Source: Ligilactobacillus faecis
GTDB taxonomy: Bacteria; Bacillota; Bacilli; Lactobacillales; Lactobacillaceae
Assembly: GCF_029889745.1 (NCBI RefSeq)
Contig: NZ_CP123639.1
Coordinates: 872,501-936,500 of the forward strand
Direction: 5' to 3'
DNA: 64,000 nucleotides
This document shows, one piece after another, positions 51,627 through 62,200 of this stretch (its first letter is position 1; every line of letters begins with the position of its first letter). Below the pieces are notes generated by a model, which did not search any database, was not told the DNA's origin, and saw only the letters and a program-made list of their open reading frames with translations. The position numbers were made by a program, and so were the translations under genes.

Positions 51627-52268
51627 TTACCACTCAGCTTTGAAAGCCGCTAAAAAATCAAGCATGATCTGTTGACGGGGACGCGCTAAAACTTTAGCTT
51701 CTGGCGTATTTAAAAGCTCGGGCAGTTTTAAGAGTTTTTCGTAAAAATGATTGATGATCGTCTCGTTAGCCAAGTTTCGATATTCAGTTTTATCTAATGC
51801 TTTGCGTGGTAAAATCTTTGGATCATAGATCTTTTCTTGGTGAACGGCTCCGTAATAGATCGCGCGGGTGATCCCGATCGCTCCAAGTGCATCGAGCCAA
51901 TCAGCATCTTGGACGATCTGTCCAGCAAGTGAGAGCTGATATTTACCATTTAATGAACTGGCATATGACATATGGGTGATGATCTCTAAGATCTCTGCTT
52001 GCTTTTCTTGCGTGATCTTTAGGGCGGTCATCTTAGCTACGACTTCTTTTTGTGCTTGTTTAGGATCAGCAAAAAGTTTGTCGTCGACCACATCGTGTAA
52101 CGTTGCGGCAGCTAGAACGACAAAGCGATCGACTTGATAATTTTTGGCGAGCTCTTTAGCAAGTTTGAGCACACGATCGATATGTGCTAAGTCATGTCCT
52201 GTCTTATCTGAAGCGAGTTTTTCTTTTGTATAAGCGTATAATGCGTCAAGTTGTGCTTTAGTATCCAT
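51627..52268 (-). CDS. HD domain phosphohydrolase
   Basis: A 213-residue HD-superfamily protein of the YedJ/YpgQ type: GHDLAHIDRVLKLAKEL gives the first metal His, AATLHDVVDDKLF the HD pair and QDADWLDALGAIGITR the last Asp. Such enzymes hydrolyse nucleotides or phosphate esters; the substrate is unknown. RBS AAAGGATA. It follows the alpha/beta-hydrolase gene by two bases, so the two are co-transcribed. Confidence 0.9.
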   Translation of the reverse strand: MDTKAQLDALYAYTKEKLASDKTGHDLAHIDRVLKLAKELAKNYQVDRFVVLAAATLHDVVDDKLFADPKQAQKEVVAKMTALKITQEKQAEILEIITHMSYASSLNGKYQLSLAGQIVQDADWLDALGAIGITRAIYYGAVHQEKIYDPKILPRKALDKTEYRNLANETIINHFYEKLLKLPELLNTPEAKVLARPRQQIMLDFLAAFKAEW

Positions 52269-52270
52269 AG

Positions 52271-53074
52271 TTATCCTTTCTTTTTCAAACTGTTATCGAT
52301 GAAATCGACCATCAGATCGATGCTATACGGGGTGAAAAAAGCATCTGAACCACGGGGAGCATCGGTGAAATTATAAAGTTGGGCGTTACTTTGGGCGTTG
52401 ATAAAGGCATTTAAGAGCATCGTCGCTTCTTTTGGCGGTAAAAATGGTTCTTTTGTACCATTTAAAAGTAAGACTGGTGGTAGCTTACCCGAAACTTTTT
52501 GCAAAACTTCCAGTAAAGTTGGGGCCGTTTTTTGATAACGTTTATAAGAAGCTGGTAAGGGCACAAAAAAATCTGGCGCAGAAAGCATCAAACAGCATTG
52601 GTAGCGTAAAGGTGAACGGTGGATATCTTCGTCATGTAAAGCTTGATCACGTTGTTTGAGTAAACAAAGTGCACTCAAATACGCACCAAGACCTTCACCA
52701 AACAAAACGTAGCGGTAAGGATCAAAGTGGTATTTATAAGTCTTACTAAGTAAAAAGCGGACAGCAGAGTTGATATCTTTGACCATCAAAGAAACATCGC
52801 TTTTCGAGCGATAAGAGAGCAAAGCCACTGCATATCCATAACGCGCAAAGCTAAACATTTGACTCAAGCGCTCGTCGCGTTTGACGATGTTATCGTCTGC
52901 GATATCAGGCACATAGATGAGCAAAGGAAAATGAGGCTTTGTACCTGGGCGAACAGGGGGAACGATCAAGTTCAAAGTTAAAGCTTGACCATCTTTGAAA
53001 GCATAAACTAAGTTAGTAAAGATCTGTGGGTATTTAGGGGTAGTTGCTTCATGGAGATTTAAAATGTTTTGCAT
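52271..53074 (-). CDS. alpha/beta-fold hydrolase
   Basis: A 267-residue alpha/beta hydrolase of the BD-FAE/esterase-lipase type. FPLLIYVPDIADDNIVKRDE is the strand and loop that form the oxyanion region, LFGEGLGAYLSALCLL the nucleophile-elbow position. The usual G-x-S-x-G serine is replaced here: the elbow reads GEGLG, so the nucleophile may be missing or shifted. The C-terminal SDAFFTPYS replaces the expected catalytic His region. Probably a degenerate or non-classical member; co-transcribed with the HD gene. Confidence 0.75.
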   Translation of the reverse strand: MQNILNLHEATTPKYPQIFTNLVYAFKDGQALTLNLIVPPVRPGTKPHFPLLIYVPDIADDNIVKRDERLSQMFSFARYGYAVALLSYRSKSDVSLMVKDINSAVRFLLSKTYKYHFDPYRYVLFGEGLGAYLSALCLLKQRDQALHDEDIHRSPLRYQCCLMLSAPDFFVPLPASYKRYQKTAPTLLEVLQKVSGKLPPVLLLNGTKEPFLPPKEATMLLNAFINAQSNAQLYNFTDAPRGSDAFFTPYSIDLMVDFIDNSLKKKG

Positions 53075-53185
53075 CGGGATCGACTATTTTTGTCCTTTCT
53101 TAAAGAATTACAGGCGCAAACGTTAGTCTTTTCAACGTCTTAACTTGTATTTTAGTACTAAATAAATTACTATTATAATAGCACG

Positions 53186-53215
53186 TGAAACATAGAAATT
53201 AAATATTGTTTCACA
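53186..53215. promoter_or_regulatory. inverted repeat before rsmG
   Basis: GTGAAACA (53186-53193) and TGTTTCAC (53208-53215) form a perfect 8-bp inverted repeat with 14 bases between, just downstream of a TATAAT at 53175. GCACGTGAAACA also resembles half of a parS site (TGTTTCACGTGAAACA), which would be sensible so close to parAB. Confidence 0.4.
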
Positions 53216-53243
53216 ATTCAGAAATAAGATCTAAGGGGACCAA

Positions 53244-53987
53244 ATGACACCAGAAGAATTTAAAGAAGCTTTAGCGCAAAAAGGGATCGAGCTTAGCCCA
53301 AAACAGCTCGAACAATTTGAGATGTACTATGAATTTTTAGTTGCTACAAATGAGCATGTCAATTTGACGGCGATCACAGCTAAAGATGAAGTTTATCTTA
53401 AACATTTTTATGATTCGCTCTTACCCGCGTTAGAGATCCCAGATTTAAGCCAAAATGCTTGGACGCTCTGTGATGTCGGGGCGGGGGCTGGTTTTCCTTC
53501 ACTCCCGTTAAAGATCGTCTTTCCCCAATTAAAAGTGACGATCGTTGATTCGCTCAACAAACGCATCAAGTTTTTGCATGAGCTAGCAGCTAAACTTGAG
53601 CTAGACGAGGTCTCTGTTTATCATGCGCGTGCTGAAGAATTTGCAAGTAAAAAAAGTGCGTTTCGGGAGAGCTTTGACATTGTGACCGCACGTGCCGTTG
53701 CGCGTTTGAGCGTTTTGAGCGAATTTTGTTTACCATTGACTAAAGTCGGGGGCCGTTTTATCGCTTTGAAAGCGCAAAAAGCAGGCGAAGAATTAGCTGA
53801 AGGACGCTATGCGATCAAGACTTTAGGGGGTAAATTACAAGCCGATATCGAGACGACTTTACCAAAAAGTGACGAAAAACGGCATCTGCTCGTGATCGAT
53901 AAAGTCAAAGAAACGCCTAAAAAATATCCAAGAAAACCAGGAACACCGGCAAAACAACCTTTAGAAGCGCCCCAAGGGAGGAAATAA
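53244..53987 (+). CDS. rsmG: 16S rRNA (guanine527-N7)-methyltransferase
   Basis: A 247-residue methyltransferase. [10 protein letters not shown] precedes the SAM-binding [30 protein letters not shown] and [14 protein letters not shown] are family segments. It modifies G527 in the 530 loop of 16S rRNA. RBS TAAGGGG. First gene of the origin-proximal block and two bases from noc. The C-terminus is basic ([19 protein letters not shown]). Confidence 0.95.
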   Translation: MTPEEFKEALAQKGIELSPKQLEQFEMYYEFLVATNEHVNLTAITAKDEVYLKHFYDSLLPALEIPDLSQNAWTLCDVGAGAGFPSLPLKIVFPQLKVTIVDSLNKRIKFLHELAAKLELDEVSVYHARAEEFASKKSAFRESFDIVTARAVARLSVLSEFCLPLTKVGGRFIALKAQKAGEELAEGRYAIKTLGGKLQADIETTLPKSDEKRHLLVIDKVKETPKKYPRKPGTPAKQPLEAPQGRK

Positions 53988-53989
53988 AA

Positions 53990-54826
53990 ATGGCATTTTC
54001 ATTTTTTAAAAAAAATAAGGACGAAGATGTTACTAATAAAAATCGCGTCCAAGAGATCGAGTTAGCTAAGATCGTGCCTAACCAAAATCAGCCACGAACA
54101 GTTTTTAGTGAGGAAAGCATCGCGGAATTAGCCGATACGATCTACGAACATGGTTTATTGCAACCGATCGTTTTACGAAAACTAGCGGAAGATCAATATG
54201 AGATCATTGCTGGGGAGCGGCGCTTTCGTGCAGTCACTAAACTTGGCTATGAAAAAGTTCCCGCGATCGTGCGAGAGATGAGTGATTCTGAGTCAGCTTC
54301 GCTTGCGATCATCGAAAACTTGCATCGCGAAGGTTTGACGGCAGTTGAAGAAGCTAAAGCCTATGCGCATTTAATGGAACTAAATGACTTGACCCAAAAG
54401 CAATTAGCAAAAGAAATGGGTAAGAGCCAAGGATTTGTCGCTAATAAATTGCGTTTGTTGAAATTAGAGCCAACTGTGCAAACGGCGATCTTAGACCGCA
54501 AGATCACAGAACGCCACGGAAGAAGCTTATTAGCCCTTGAACCGGCAAAGCAAGTCGAGATGTTACAAACGATCGAGACTGAGGGTCTTTCTGTCAAAGA
54601 GACTGAAGAAAAGGTCAAAGAAAGTTTAGCTCCAAAAGAAGAAGCTAAACCAAAGAAGAAACGTGCCGTTACAAAAAATGTTGCACCTAATCAAAAAGTA
54701 GCGATCAATACAGTTAAAAAAGCTGTCCAAATGGTCGAAAAATCAGGGCTCAAAGTTAATATGAGCGAAGAAAATACTACTGAATTCCATCGGATCATTA
54801 TTGATATTCCAGTCGCTAGAGACTAG
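53990..54826 (+). CDS. noc: nucleoid occlusion protein Noc (ParB family)
   Basis: A 278-residue ParB-like protein. Short amphipathic N-terminus (MAFSFFKKNKDEDVT), which in Noc contacts the membrane, then the ParB core: PNQNQPRTVFSEESIAELAD, IIAGERRFRAVTKLGYEKVP, ENLHREGLTAVEEAKAYAHL and HTH KQLAKEMGKSQGFVANKLRL. Clustered with rsmG as in Bacillus and lactobacilli, it blocks division over the nucleoid. RBS GGGAGGAA. Confidence 0.93.
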   Translation: MAFSFFKKNKDEDVTNKNRVQEIELAKIVPNQNQPRTVFSEESIAELADTIYEHGLLQPIVLRKLAEDQYEIIAGERRFRAVTKLGYEKVPAIVREMSDSESASLAIIENLHREGLTAVEEAKAYAHLMELNDLTQKQLAKEMGKSQGFVANKLRLLKLEPTVQTAILDRKITERHGRSLLALEPAKQVEMLQTIETEGLSVKETEEKVKESLAPKEEAKPKKKRAVTKNVAPNQKVAINTVKKAVQMVEKSGLKVNMSEENTTEFHRIIIDIPVARD

Positions 54827-54837
54827 GGGGGATATTT

Positions 54838-55614
54838 TTGGGAAAAGTTATTGCACTAGCCAACCAAAAAGGTGGCGTTGGGAAGACGACCACAAGTGTC
54901 AATTTAGCTGCTTGTTTAGCCGATCAAGGCAAACGCGTTTTGTTGATCGATATGGACGCCCAAGGTAATGCGACAAGTGGGATCGGGATCGACAAAGCCC
55001 AGATCAAGCAAGATATCTATGACGTTTTGGTTAATGAAGTCTTTTTAGAAGACGTGATCTTAACGACTAAACGCAAAAATCTAGATGTCGTGCCCGCAAC
55101 GATCCGTTTGTCTGGGGCTGAGATCGAACTGGCATCACAGTTTGCGCGCGAAAAGCGCTTAGCCGATGCGCTTCTTTTAGTTCAAGATGAATATGATTAT
55201 CTTTTGCTCGACTGTCCGCCTTCATTAGGGATCTTGACAGTCAATGCCTTTACGGCTTGTGATTCGATCTTGATCCCTGTCCAAAGCGAATACTATGCGC
55301 TAGAAGGACTTAACCAGTTGATCAATACGTATCAATTAGTGCAAAAACACTTTAATCCTACATTAAAGATCGAAGGTGTCTTATTGACGATGTTTGATGC
55401 GCGGACTAACTTAGGCAATCAAGTCGTAAGTGAAGTCAAAGATTACTTCAAAGAAGCTGTTTATGAAACGATCATTCCGCGCAATGTCAAACTTTCTGAA
55501 GCACCGAGTTATGGTGAACCGATCGTCGATTACGATGCCAATTCAAAAGGTGCCAAAGCATACGAAGCTTTAGCAAAGGAGGTTTTGGCAGCTAATGCCA
55601 CAGAAGAAAAATAA
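54838..55614 (+). CDS. parA: chromosome partitioning ATPase ParA (Soj)
   Basis: A 258-residue Walker ATPase. GKVIALANQKGGVGKTTTSV holds the deviant Walker A KGGVGKTT, IDMDAQGNATSGIG the A' motif and LLDCPPSLGIL the Walker B. Start is TTG 54838 behind GGGGGGATAT. It overlaps parB. With ParB and parS it segregates the origin and influences DnaA. Confidence 0.95.
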   Translation: MGKVIALANQKGGVGKTTTSVNLAACLADQGKRVLLIDMDAQGNATSGIGIDKAQIKQDIYDVLVNEVFLEDVILTTKRKNLDVVPATIRLSGAEIELASQFAREKRLADALLLVQDEYDYLLLDCPPSLGILTVNAFTACDSILIPVQSEYYALEGLNQLINTYQLVQKHFNPTLKIEGVLLTMFDARTNLGNQVVSEVKDYFKEAVYETIIPRNVKLSEAPSYGEPIVDYDANSKGAKAYEALAKEVLAANATEEK

Positions 55615-56473
55615 AGCCTTAGGCCGGGGACTTGAAGCCTTATTTTCCGCGGTCGAAAGCCCAAAAACAGATAAAGATGCGGTCGTGATGCTCAAGCTCG
55701 ATGAGATCCGGACCAACCCATACCAACCGCGCCGAACTTTTGATGAAGAGTCTTTACAAGAGTTAGCAGCTTCGATCAAAAAGCAAGGTGTTTTCCAACC
55801 CGTGATCGTTCGTCCGTCTGCTGTGATGGGGTATGAGCTGATCGCTGGGGAGCGCCGTTTTCGGGCTTCAAAATTAGCCAAAGAAGAAACGATCCCGGCT
55901 ATCATCCGTGAATTCGATGAAGAAAAGATGATGGAGATCGCCGTTTTAGAAAATCTTCAAAGAGAAGATCTGACGCCGTTAGAAGAAGCACAAGCGTATA
56001 ATACTTTGATGGAAAAGCTTGATCTGACGCAAGCCCAAGTCTCAGAACGCTTAGGCAAATCACGTCCATATATCGCTAATTATTTGCGGTTATTGAGTTT
56101 ACCCAAAGAAGTCAAAGACTTATTACAAGCAGGGAAACTTTCGATGGGCCAAGCGCGGACTTTACTTTCACTAAAAGATAAAAAGCTTTTAGGCAAAGTT
56201 GCGCAAAAAACAGTCAAAGAAAGTTTGACTGTGCGTCAACTTGAACAGCTCGTGAGCTCTTTGAACGGTGAGACAAAAGCTAAAAAGCCAAAGAAAACAG
56301 CTAAAAAAGATCCGCATCTTCATCACAGTGAAGAATTATTGCGGGAACGGTTGGGAACGAGCGTGTCGATCAAAGAAAATAAGAAGACTAAAAAAGGTAA
56401 GATCGAGATCGAATATCTTTCGTTAGATGATCTTAATCGGATCTTAGAGCTCTTAGAAATAAATTTAGACTAA
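55595..56473 (+). CDS. parB: chromosome partitioning protein ParB (Spo0J)
   Basis: A 292-residue ParB CTPase. N-terminal KNKALGRGLEALFS (ParA-interacting), then IRTNPYQPRRTFDEESLQEL, ELIAGERRFRASKLAKEETI with the CTP-binding GERRFR box, ENLQREDLTPLEEAQAYNTL and the HTH VSERLGKSRPYIANYLRLL. Starts inside parA, with AAAGGAGG. It binds parS sites near the origin; none with full identity is in the window. Confidence 0.95.
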   Translation: MPQKKNKALGRGLEALFSAVESPKTDKDAVVMLKLDEIRTNPYQPRRTFDEESLQELAASIKKQGVFQPVIVRPSAVMGYELIAGERRFRASKLAKEETIPAIIREFDEEKMMEIAVLENLQREDLTPLEEAQAYNTLMEKLDLTQAQVSERLGKSRPYIANYLRLLSLPKEVKDLLQAGKLSMGQARTLLSLKDKKLLGKVAQKTVKESLTVRQLEQLVSSLNGETKAKKPKKTAKKDPHLHHSEELLRERLGTSVSIKENKKTKKGKIEIEYLSLDDLNRILELLEINLD

Positions 56474-56487
56474 GTGGGGGGAAAACT

Positions 56488-56676
56488 ATGTACGAATTGC
56501 ATGATATCGTTGAGATGAAAAAACCACATCCATGTGGGGTCAACCGGTGGGAGATCATCCGGATGGGGATGGACATCAAGATCGAATGTACTGGCTGCGG
56601 TCGGTTGATCATGTTGCCCCGTCGCGAATTTGATAAAAAGATGAAAAAGGTCTTAGAAAAAGCAACTAAAGAATAG
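56488..56676 (+). CDS. DUF951 family protein
   Basis: A 62-residue protein, MYELHDIVEMKKPHPCGVNR then WEIIRMGMDIKIECTGCGRL, of the DUF951 family. Three cysteines (PHPCG, CTGCGR) suggest a zinc-binding OB-like fold. It is conserved between parB and ychF in lactobacilli. Function unknown. RBS GGGGGGAAAA. Confidence 0.93.
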   Translation: MYELHDIVEMKKPHPCGVNRWEIIRMGMDIKIECTGCGRLIMLPRREFDKKMKKVLEKATKE

Positions 56677-56694
56677 GAAAGAGAGAAAGTAATC

Positions 56695-57795
56695 ATGGCA
56701 TTAACAGCAGGTATCGTTGGTTTACCAAATGTCGGCAAGTCAACATTATTTAACGCGATCACAAAGGCAGGCGCTGAAATGGCAAACTACCCCTTTGCGA
56801 CGATCGAACCAAATGTCGGGATGGTCGAAGTTCCAGACGCACGGTTAGCCCGGATCGATGAGATCATTCCCGCTAAAAAGATCGTGCATACAACATTTGA
56901 ATTTACTGATATCGCCGGGATCGTTAAAGGCGCAAGCAAAGGTGAAGGTCTTGGAAATAAATTCTTAGAAAATATTCGTCAAGTCGATGCGATCGTCCAT
57001 GTCGTGCGCGCTTTTGATGATGAAAATATCACGCATGTGGCCAATAAAGTTGCCCCATTAGAAGATATCCAAACGATCAATTTAGAATTGATCTTAGCGG
57101 ATCTTGATTCAGTCAATAAGCGTTATGCGCGGGTCGAAAAAGTGGCACGGACAAAAGATAAAGCCGCTGTCGCTGAATTTGAAGTCTTAAAGAAGATCAA
57201 ACCAGCTTTAGAAGCAGAAAAACCAGTGCGTTCGCTCGAATTCAACGAAGAAGAACAAAAGATCGTTAAAGGTCTATTCTTATTGACTTCTAAACCAGTC
57301 CTTTACGTTGCTAACATCGCCGAAGAAGATATGGCTGATCCAGAAAGTTCCAAATACTACCAAGAGATCAAAGAATTTGCTGAAGCTGAAGGTTCGAAAG
57401 CTTTAGCTGTTTGTGCTCGGACTGAAGAAGAGATCGCAGAAATGGATGAAGATGAAAAACAAGAATTCCTTGAAATGGAAGGTGTGGAAGAATCAGGGCT
57501 CGATCGCTTGATCAAAGCGTCTTACAAACTTTTAGGCCTAGCGACCTTCTTTACAGCTGGAGGTAAAGAGACCCGAGCTTGGACATTCAAACAAGGAATG
57601 AAAGCTCCGCAAGTTGCAGGTGTGATCCATTCGGATTTTGAAAGAGGCTTTATTCGAGCTGAAACAGTGTCCTTTGCTGATCTAGATAAATACGGTAGCA
57701 TGCAAGCTGTTAAAGAAGCTGGACGCTTACGTTCAGAAGGTAAAGCGTACGAAGTTCAAGATGGTGACATCATCGAATTTAGATTCAACGTTTAA
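56695..57795 (+). CDS. ychF: redox-regulated ATPase YchF
   Basis: A 366-residue Obg-family ATPase. GIVGLPNVGKSTLFNAITKA is the P-loop, FTDIAGIVKGASKGEGLGNK the switch II region, and the altered G4 motif (YVANIAEED, read as NxxE) gives ATP specificity. The C-terminal TGS-like part ends SEGKAYEVQDGDIIEFRFNV. It binds ribosomes and affects stress tolerance. RBS AAAGAGAGA. Typical last member of the origin-proximal block. Confidence 0.95.
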   Translation: MALTAGIVGLPNVGKSTLFNAITKAGAEMANYPFATIEPNVGMVEVPDARLARIDEIIPAKKIVHTTFEFTDIAGIVKGASKGEGLGNKFLENIRQVDAIVHVVRAFDDENITHVANKVAPLEDIQTINLELILADLDSVNKRYARVEKVARTKDKAAVAEFEVLKKIKPALEAEKPVRSLEFNEEEQKIVKGLFLLTSKPVLYVANIAEEDMADPESSKYYQEIKEFAEAEGSKALAVCARTEEEIAEMDEDEKQEFLEMEGVEESGLDRLIKASYKLLGLATFFTAGGKETRAWTFKQGMKAPQVAGVIHSDFERGFIRAETVSFADLDKYGSMQAVKEAGRLRSEGKAYEVQDGDIIEFRFNV

Positions 57796-57831
57796 AAATT
57801 TAACTAAAAGATCCAGCTAGGAGGGATTTGC

Positions 57832-58557
57832 GTGGCAGAAGAAAGTAGACGTAACGAACAAGCAGCCAAGCGCCAACAAGAACGGGCCAAAGAAGTTCAA
57901 GTGACTGTGCGCGATGGTAAATTTTCAGGGTTAACAAAGCGCAATGAAGATTATTTGTTCCATTTAGATAAAGCTTTAACAGAAAGAAACTATGATCCTG
58001 AGAAAAAAGAACAAGTTTTGACTTTGATGTATGAAGAATTAAAAGATAAACAACGTCAAGGGATCGTCGCAACTAAGCTTTACGGGACAGTCACAGAGAA
58101 AGCAGAAGAGATCGTCAATGGACCAAAAAAAGAAGATGAGCCAACAGAGCTACCTAAGTTTTGGGTCTTAGCACTTGATAATGGTTTGATCATGTTTATC
58201 ATGTTTTGTATCATGTATACTTTGCTAGGACTCTTCTCACCAAAACAAGCCGATGTTAGTGGTGGCTGGATCACACTTTTAGCAACTTCAACGATCGCTG
58301 GGATCGGGCTTGCCTTCTTCTACCGTAGCATGCTGTCTGCCCGGAAAGAAAAAGGACGGAGACGTTGGATCAGGACGCTTTTAGTAACACTTGAGTTGAT
58401 CTTGATCTGGATCGTGGCTTTTGGCGTGATCGCCTTTATCCCAGTCTCGATCAATAAGACGATGGAACCGATCGTTTATGCGATCTTAGCTGGTCTAGGT
58501 TACTTAGCACGACGCTATTTGAAGAAAAAATTCAACTTTAGAAGTGTAATGTTTTAA
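57832..58557 (+). CDS. DUF1129 family membrane protein
   Basis: A 241-residue protein. A charged N-terminal part (about 1-100; GLTKRNEDYLFHLDKALTER) precedes four hydrophobic segments (LALDNGLIMFIMFCIMYTLL; WIVAFGVIAFIPVSINKTME) and a basic tail. The layout is that of DUF1129 proteins, common behind ychF in lactobacilli; role unknown. Start is GTG 57832 with TAGGAGGG. Confidence 0.9.
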   Translation: MAEESRRNEQAAKRQQERAKEVQVTVRDGKFSGLTKRNEDYLFHLDKALTERNYDPEKKEQVLTLMYEELKDKQRQGIVATKLYGTVTEKAEEIVNGPKKEDEPTELPKFWVLALDNGLIMFIMFCIMYTLLGLFSPKQADVSGGWITLLATSTIAGIGLAFFYRSMLSARKEKGRRRWIRTLLVTLELILIWIVAFGVIAFIPVSINKTMEPIVYAILAGLGYLARRYLKKKFNFRSVMF

Positions 58558-58595
58558 CGAACTTTAGACCTGCGAGATAAACAGATAGCTTATTA

Positions 58596-58645
58596 AAAGA
58601 CCACTGCAAGCCTCAGTCATTTTGGCGCTTAAAGTGGTCTTTTTG
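58596..58645 (+). terminator. terminator after the DUF1129 gene
   Basis: AAAGACCACT / AGTGGTCTTT, a 10-bp stem with a 26-base loop containing a smaller hairpin, followed by TTTT. Confidence 0.8.
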
Positions 58646-58749
58646 TTTAGAAAAGGTGTGCTCTTGAGCAAATGCGCAAATTATTAGTTGCTAGAGAGAT
58701 ATAGGTATTGCTAAAGTTGCGTTTTTATTAAATTTTAGATAAACTTTAC

Positions 58750-58828
58750 GTTAGAGAGCGTGCTAAGACCGCTTTCCTTTCCGCAAGATCTCTGCAAAGT
58801 TCCCAAGGCTTTGTAGAGATCTTGTTTT
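58750..58828 (+). ncRNA. possible small RNA with own terminator
   Basis: Between 58646 and 58912 no coding frame is supportable. TTGCGT-N18-TAAACT-type promoter elements near 58725-58745 precede about 80 bases that contain a C/U-rich stretch (CCGCTTTCCTTTCCGC) and end in a strong stem CAAGATCTCTGCAAAG / CTTTGTAGAGATCTTG (58784-58824) with TTTT. Confidence 0.35.
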
Positions 58829-58861
58829 AATGAGATTATGCTATTAAGCAGTCTCTGCCAA

Positions 58862-58912
58862 ATAAGAGTAATTTAGAAAAGTAAATTTTCTAAATTACTC
58901 TTATTTTTTTTT
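58862..58912. terminator. long hairpin with T8 tract
   Basis: AATAAGAGTAATTTAGAAAA pairs with its near-perfect complement ending in TTATTTTTTTT at 58912. It is a strong intrinsic terminator placed after the small-RNA candidate and before the adhesin leader. 58913-59255 is AT-rich with nothing else recognised except the RBS TAGGAGGGG at 59243. Confidence 0.75.
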
Positions 58913-59255
58913 AGGTGTTTTTGTTAATAATGATGAGCAAGCCCCCTACAACAAATGAATAAATCGATTTTATTTGAATAAAAGTATCGAAGGAATAAAA
59001 AGGATGAAAAAATTTTAATACGTCAAATTATATATATAATAGCAATTTATAAAAGAAAATAAGTTTTTTTAAGTAGTGACGAGGTCAAAAACTAGTTTAC
59101 GTGATACTACTATTAGTATACCCTTAAATTGTGATGATAACTGAAGTGAAGAATGGAGTTTATTACGGAAAAGTTATCTTAATTAAAAAATGGTGTAAAA
59201 CTATTCAATATCACATATTTTTAATGATTAACACACGATCATAGGAGGGGTGTGC

Positions 59256-62200
59256 ATGCTTAGGTATAATGTCAATTCGCGGTTGTTTAAATATACGACT
59301 GAGGAAAAGAAGCGGTATAAGCTATATAAAAGGAAGAAAATGTGGGTCGTAGCTGGGATGTCGCTCTTTAGCACCGCTACGCTCGTACAACAAGTTTCTG
59401 CTGATGAGGCGCCACTAACAAGTACGACTGCGCAAAATGATGTTAAAGATGAAACTACTCAGCCAGTTGTAAATATTAGTGAAACAAAAGAAAGTGATCC
59501 AGCTAGCCAAACTAGCGCTTCTGTAGTGGCTGAAAAAGAACAGGCTGATGGATCAAGTGAGCAAACTGCTACAGACAAGCCCCAAATGATATCAGAGCAA
59601 ACGCAAGACACTGAGGAAAGTGATGCTGTAAATAAAGCAGATCAACCTCAAGTAGGGACTGTTAGTCAAGGAGAAGTCACTGCAAAAGAAACTGAAACAT
59701 CCAATGGACAAGATGCTCCAAAAGACCAAGATGAGAGTGTTAAGGGGCAAGCAACGACTGTTGATAAGCAAGAAAGTACGCCTACTGAAAAGGATGCTCC
59801 TGTTGAGGTGGCTAAGGATGATCAGGTAGGAGAGCAAATTTCCGATAACAAAATTCAAGCAACAGCAAAAGAAGAAAACGTAGTTGATAAAGTCAATAAA
59901 GATGTGACTGAAACAAAAACAGCCACTTCAGTAGTATCTAGTGAGCAAAAACAAGCCGATGAACCAGCAAAAGTTCAAGGTCAAGTAAATGGTCTACATA
60001 CAAAAGCAAATATTGACTTTTTAGAGCGTGAAAAAGATCTAACGCCTTTGAAAAGAACAGCACGTTCAGTCGCAACAAACAAATTAGAAACTTCATTATT
60101 AGCAACTACTGCAAGCGTAGAACCTAAAGCAGCAGATGTGACTGACGGTAGATCAGTTGGTTTGACCTCTTTGACCCAAGGAGATAGCTATGGAACTTTG
60201 TCTGCTCCTAAAGTATTAGAAGATGGCTCTAAAATGTACGTATATGATGCTCAAGGGCATGCCAACTACAGTAGCCAGTATCAAGGTAAACTAGGTATGA
60301 CAGTGTCATATACAGGGAAAAAAGGTGATAAATTTAGTCTGGTTTTTAGTCCTCTTAAAAATTATCCTTATACTTATTATTACGTAAGCCCAGTAGAGCA
60401 GATGCGCCCAACGGGAAATCCTGTGAAGAAGCGTGAGAAAAACGGTAGCTGGACTATGACTTGGACGATCGAGGACGCACCTGATAATGTTACTGTCACC
60501 CGAACCCAGATCATCCCCGCTGTTGATTTCTTTAACCATGGGCATGCTGCTACTAGTGGTTCTGACGAATACCTACCATACAAGAGTGGCACAGGAAGTG
60601 ATATAAAAAAATATCATGGTGGGGAAAGTTATGAGATCAGCTTTTTAATAAATGGTGAAGCTGCCCCCGCTAATACACGCAATGAGATCGTGTATAAGCT
60701 GGGAGAAGAGGTTATTCCTAATATTAATATAAAAAGCATTGGGCCTGTCGAGAATAGCAAAGTACTACGAACTGTTGATGAAAACTATCTGTATGTTGTT
60801 ACGGTAGATTCTGATAAATATGCAGGGAATGGTATTTTAAGACTGAGTATCCCTGTTCCTGAACACTTTCTTTTAGATGAACAAGCAACTAAAGATTATA
60901 TAAAGAAGAGTGCATACGAGGGATCTTATGGCGAGGGGCTTTTCTCAGTAACACAACCTCAAGGCGAGGGAACACCCATAGTTGTTGATTATTTAAGAGT
61001 AAGCAGTATGGCTAGTCTTAACAAAGTGCCATTTGTTGGACGGTATACTAGTGAACAGACGACAGGTGAGAGTGGACAGGCCTCAGGCTGGTATGATGTA
61101 GGTGATGGCGAAAAACATTACTTTGGTCAAACAAATATTGATACTGGTGAAGCGTTAGATGCTAGCAGAGCTGTCAAAAATCTTAAATCTTTTGCCGAAA
61201 AAGTTTTACCTAGAGATGGTGCTAAAGTTTATGAAGATTTTAGCATTAATCTGCAATATCCAATTTTTAATCAAAGAAACAGTGGTATTGATGAGTATGA
61301 GTCGAACACGAATTTTGGTTCTATGCCATATTATTATGGGTATGATAATCTCCCAACGACGCATCGAATGACAATAAATGTACCAATATTAGAAAATGGT
61401 GCACCTTACGCCCCAGTATTGTATTCAGTAGGGCTAAAAGGGAAGGGGCTTACTAGTTTTACGCCTACGTATCATTTTGATTTTCCAGCTGAGGTCACAA
61501 CTACTGGGATCGTCATGCCCCTAAACAATGTAAGTGGTGACTATGCCGATTTTAGGTCATATAATCCAGCGCAGACAGGTTACATAGTCGTCGTTACTGG
61601 AGCAGATGGAAGTAAAATAACACAACGATTACAAGCTGGGGAAAGCTATAACCCGACTACTGGCGTTATAGATCACTTTGGTAAGTTTAGCAATGGGGAA
61701 AAGTTAGCTGAAGGCGTAAAAATTTCGGCTTATGATGTTACCCCAGATGTTCCTTATTATGCTAACGCCATTATGGAAAGGAGTTATAACTCAACTTACT
61801 ATGACGGCTATCATGATATCGGTACTGGATACATCAATATATTGGGGTATCTAAATACTCTTGCACAGTACGGTAAAGATAATGTGTATACTACAAATAT
61901 ATCTGTTACATCTAAAAATAGAAAACGGAGTATACAGTTAGACCTTAGACCATTTCGAGCAGAAGATACAGTGCTTAATTTACCTATTAGGACGGTATTA
62001 CCTTCATCGGCTGGATCTGGAAATAATCAAAGTGTGTATAATTTAGGCGATAGCTTATCGTTGTATTTAGAAGCAGGTGGAAGTCTAACAAAACCGACTT
62101 CTGTTTATAAACCTGGGGTAAACCTAGATGCAGGTGGGATCTTAGAAGGAAAGCCCAATAATACAGCTACCGATCTTTCAGGTGGTTACTGGGTAGAAGA

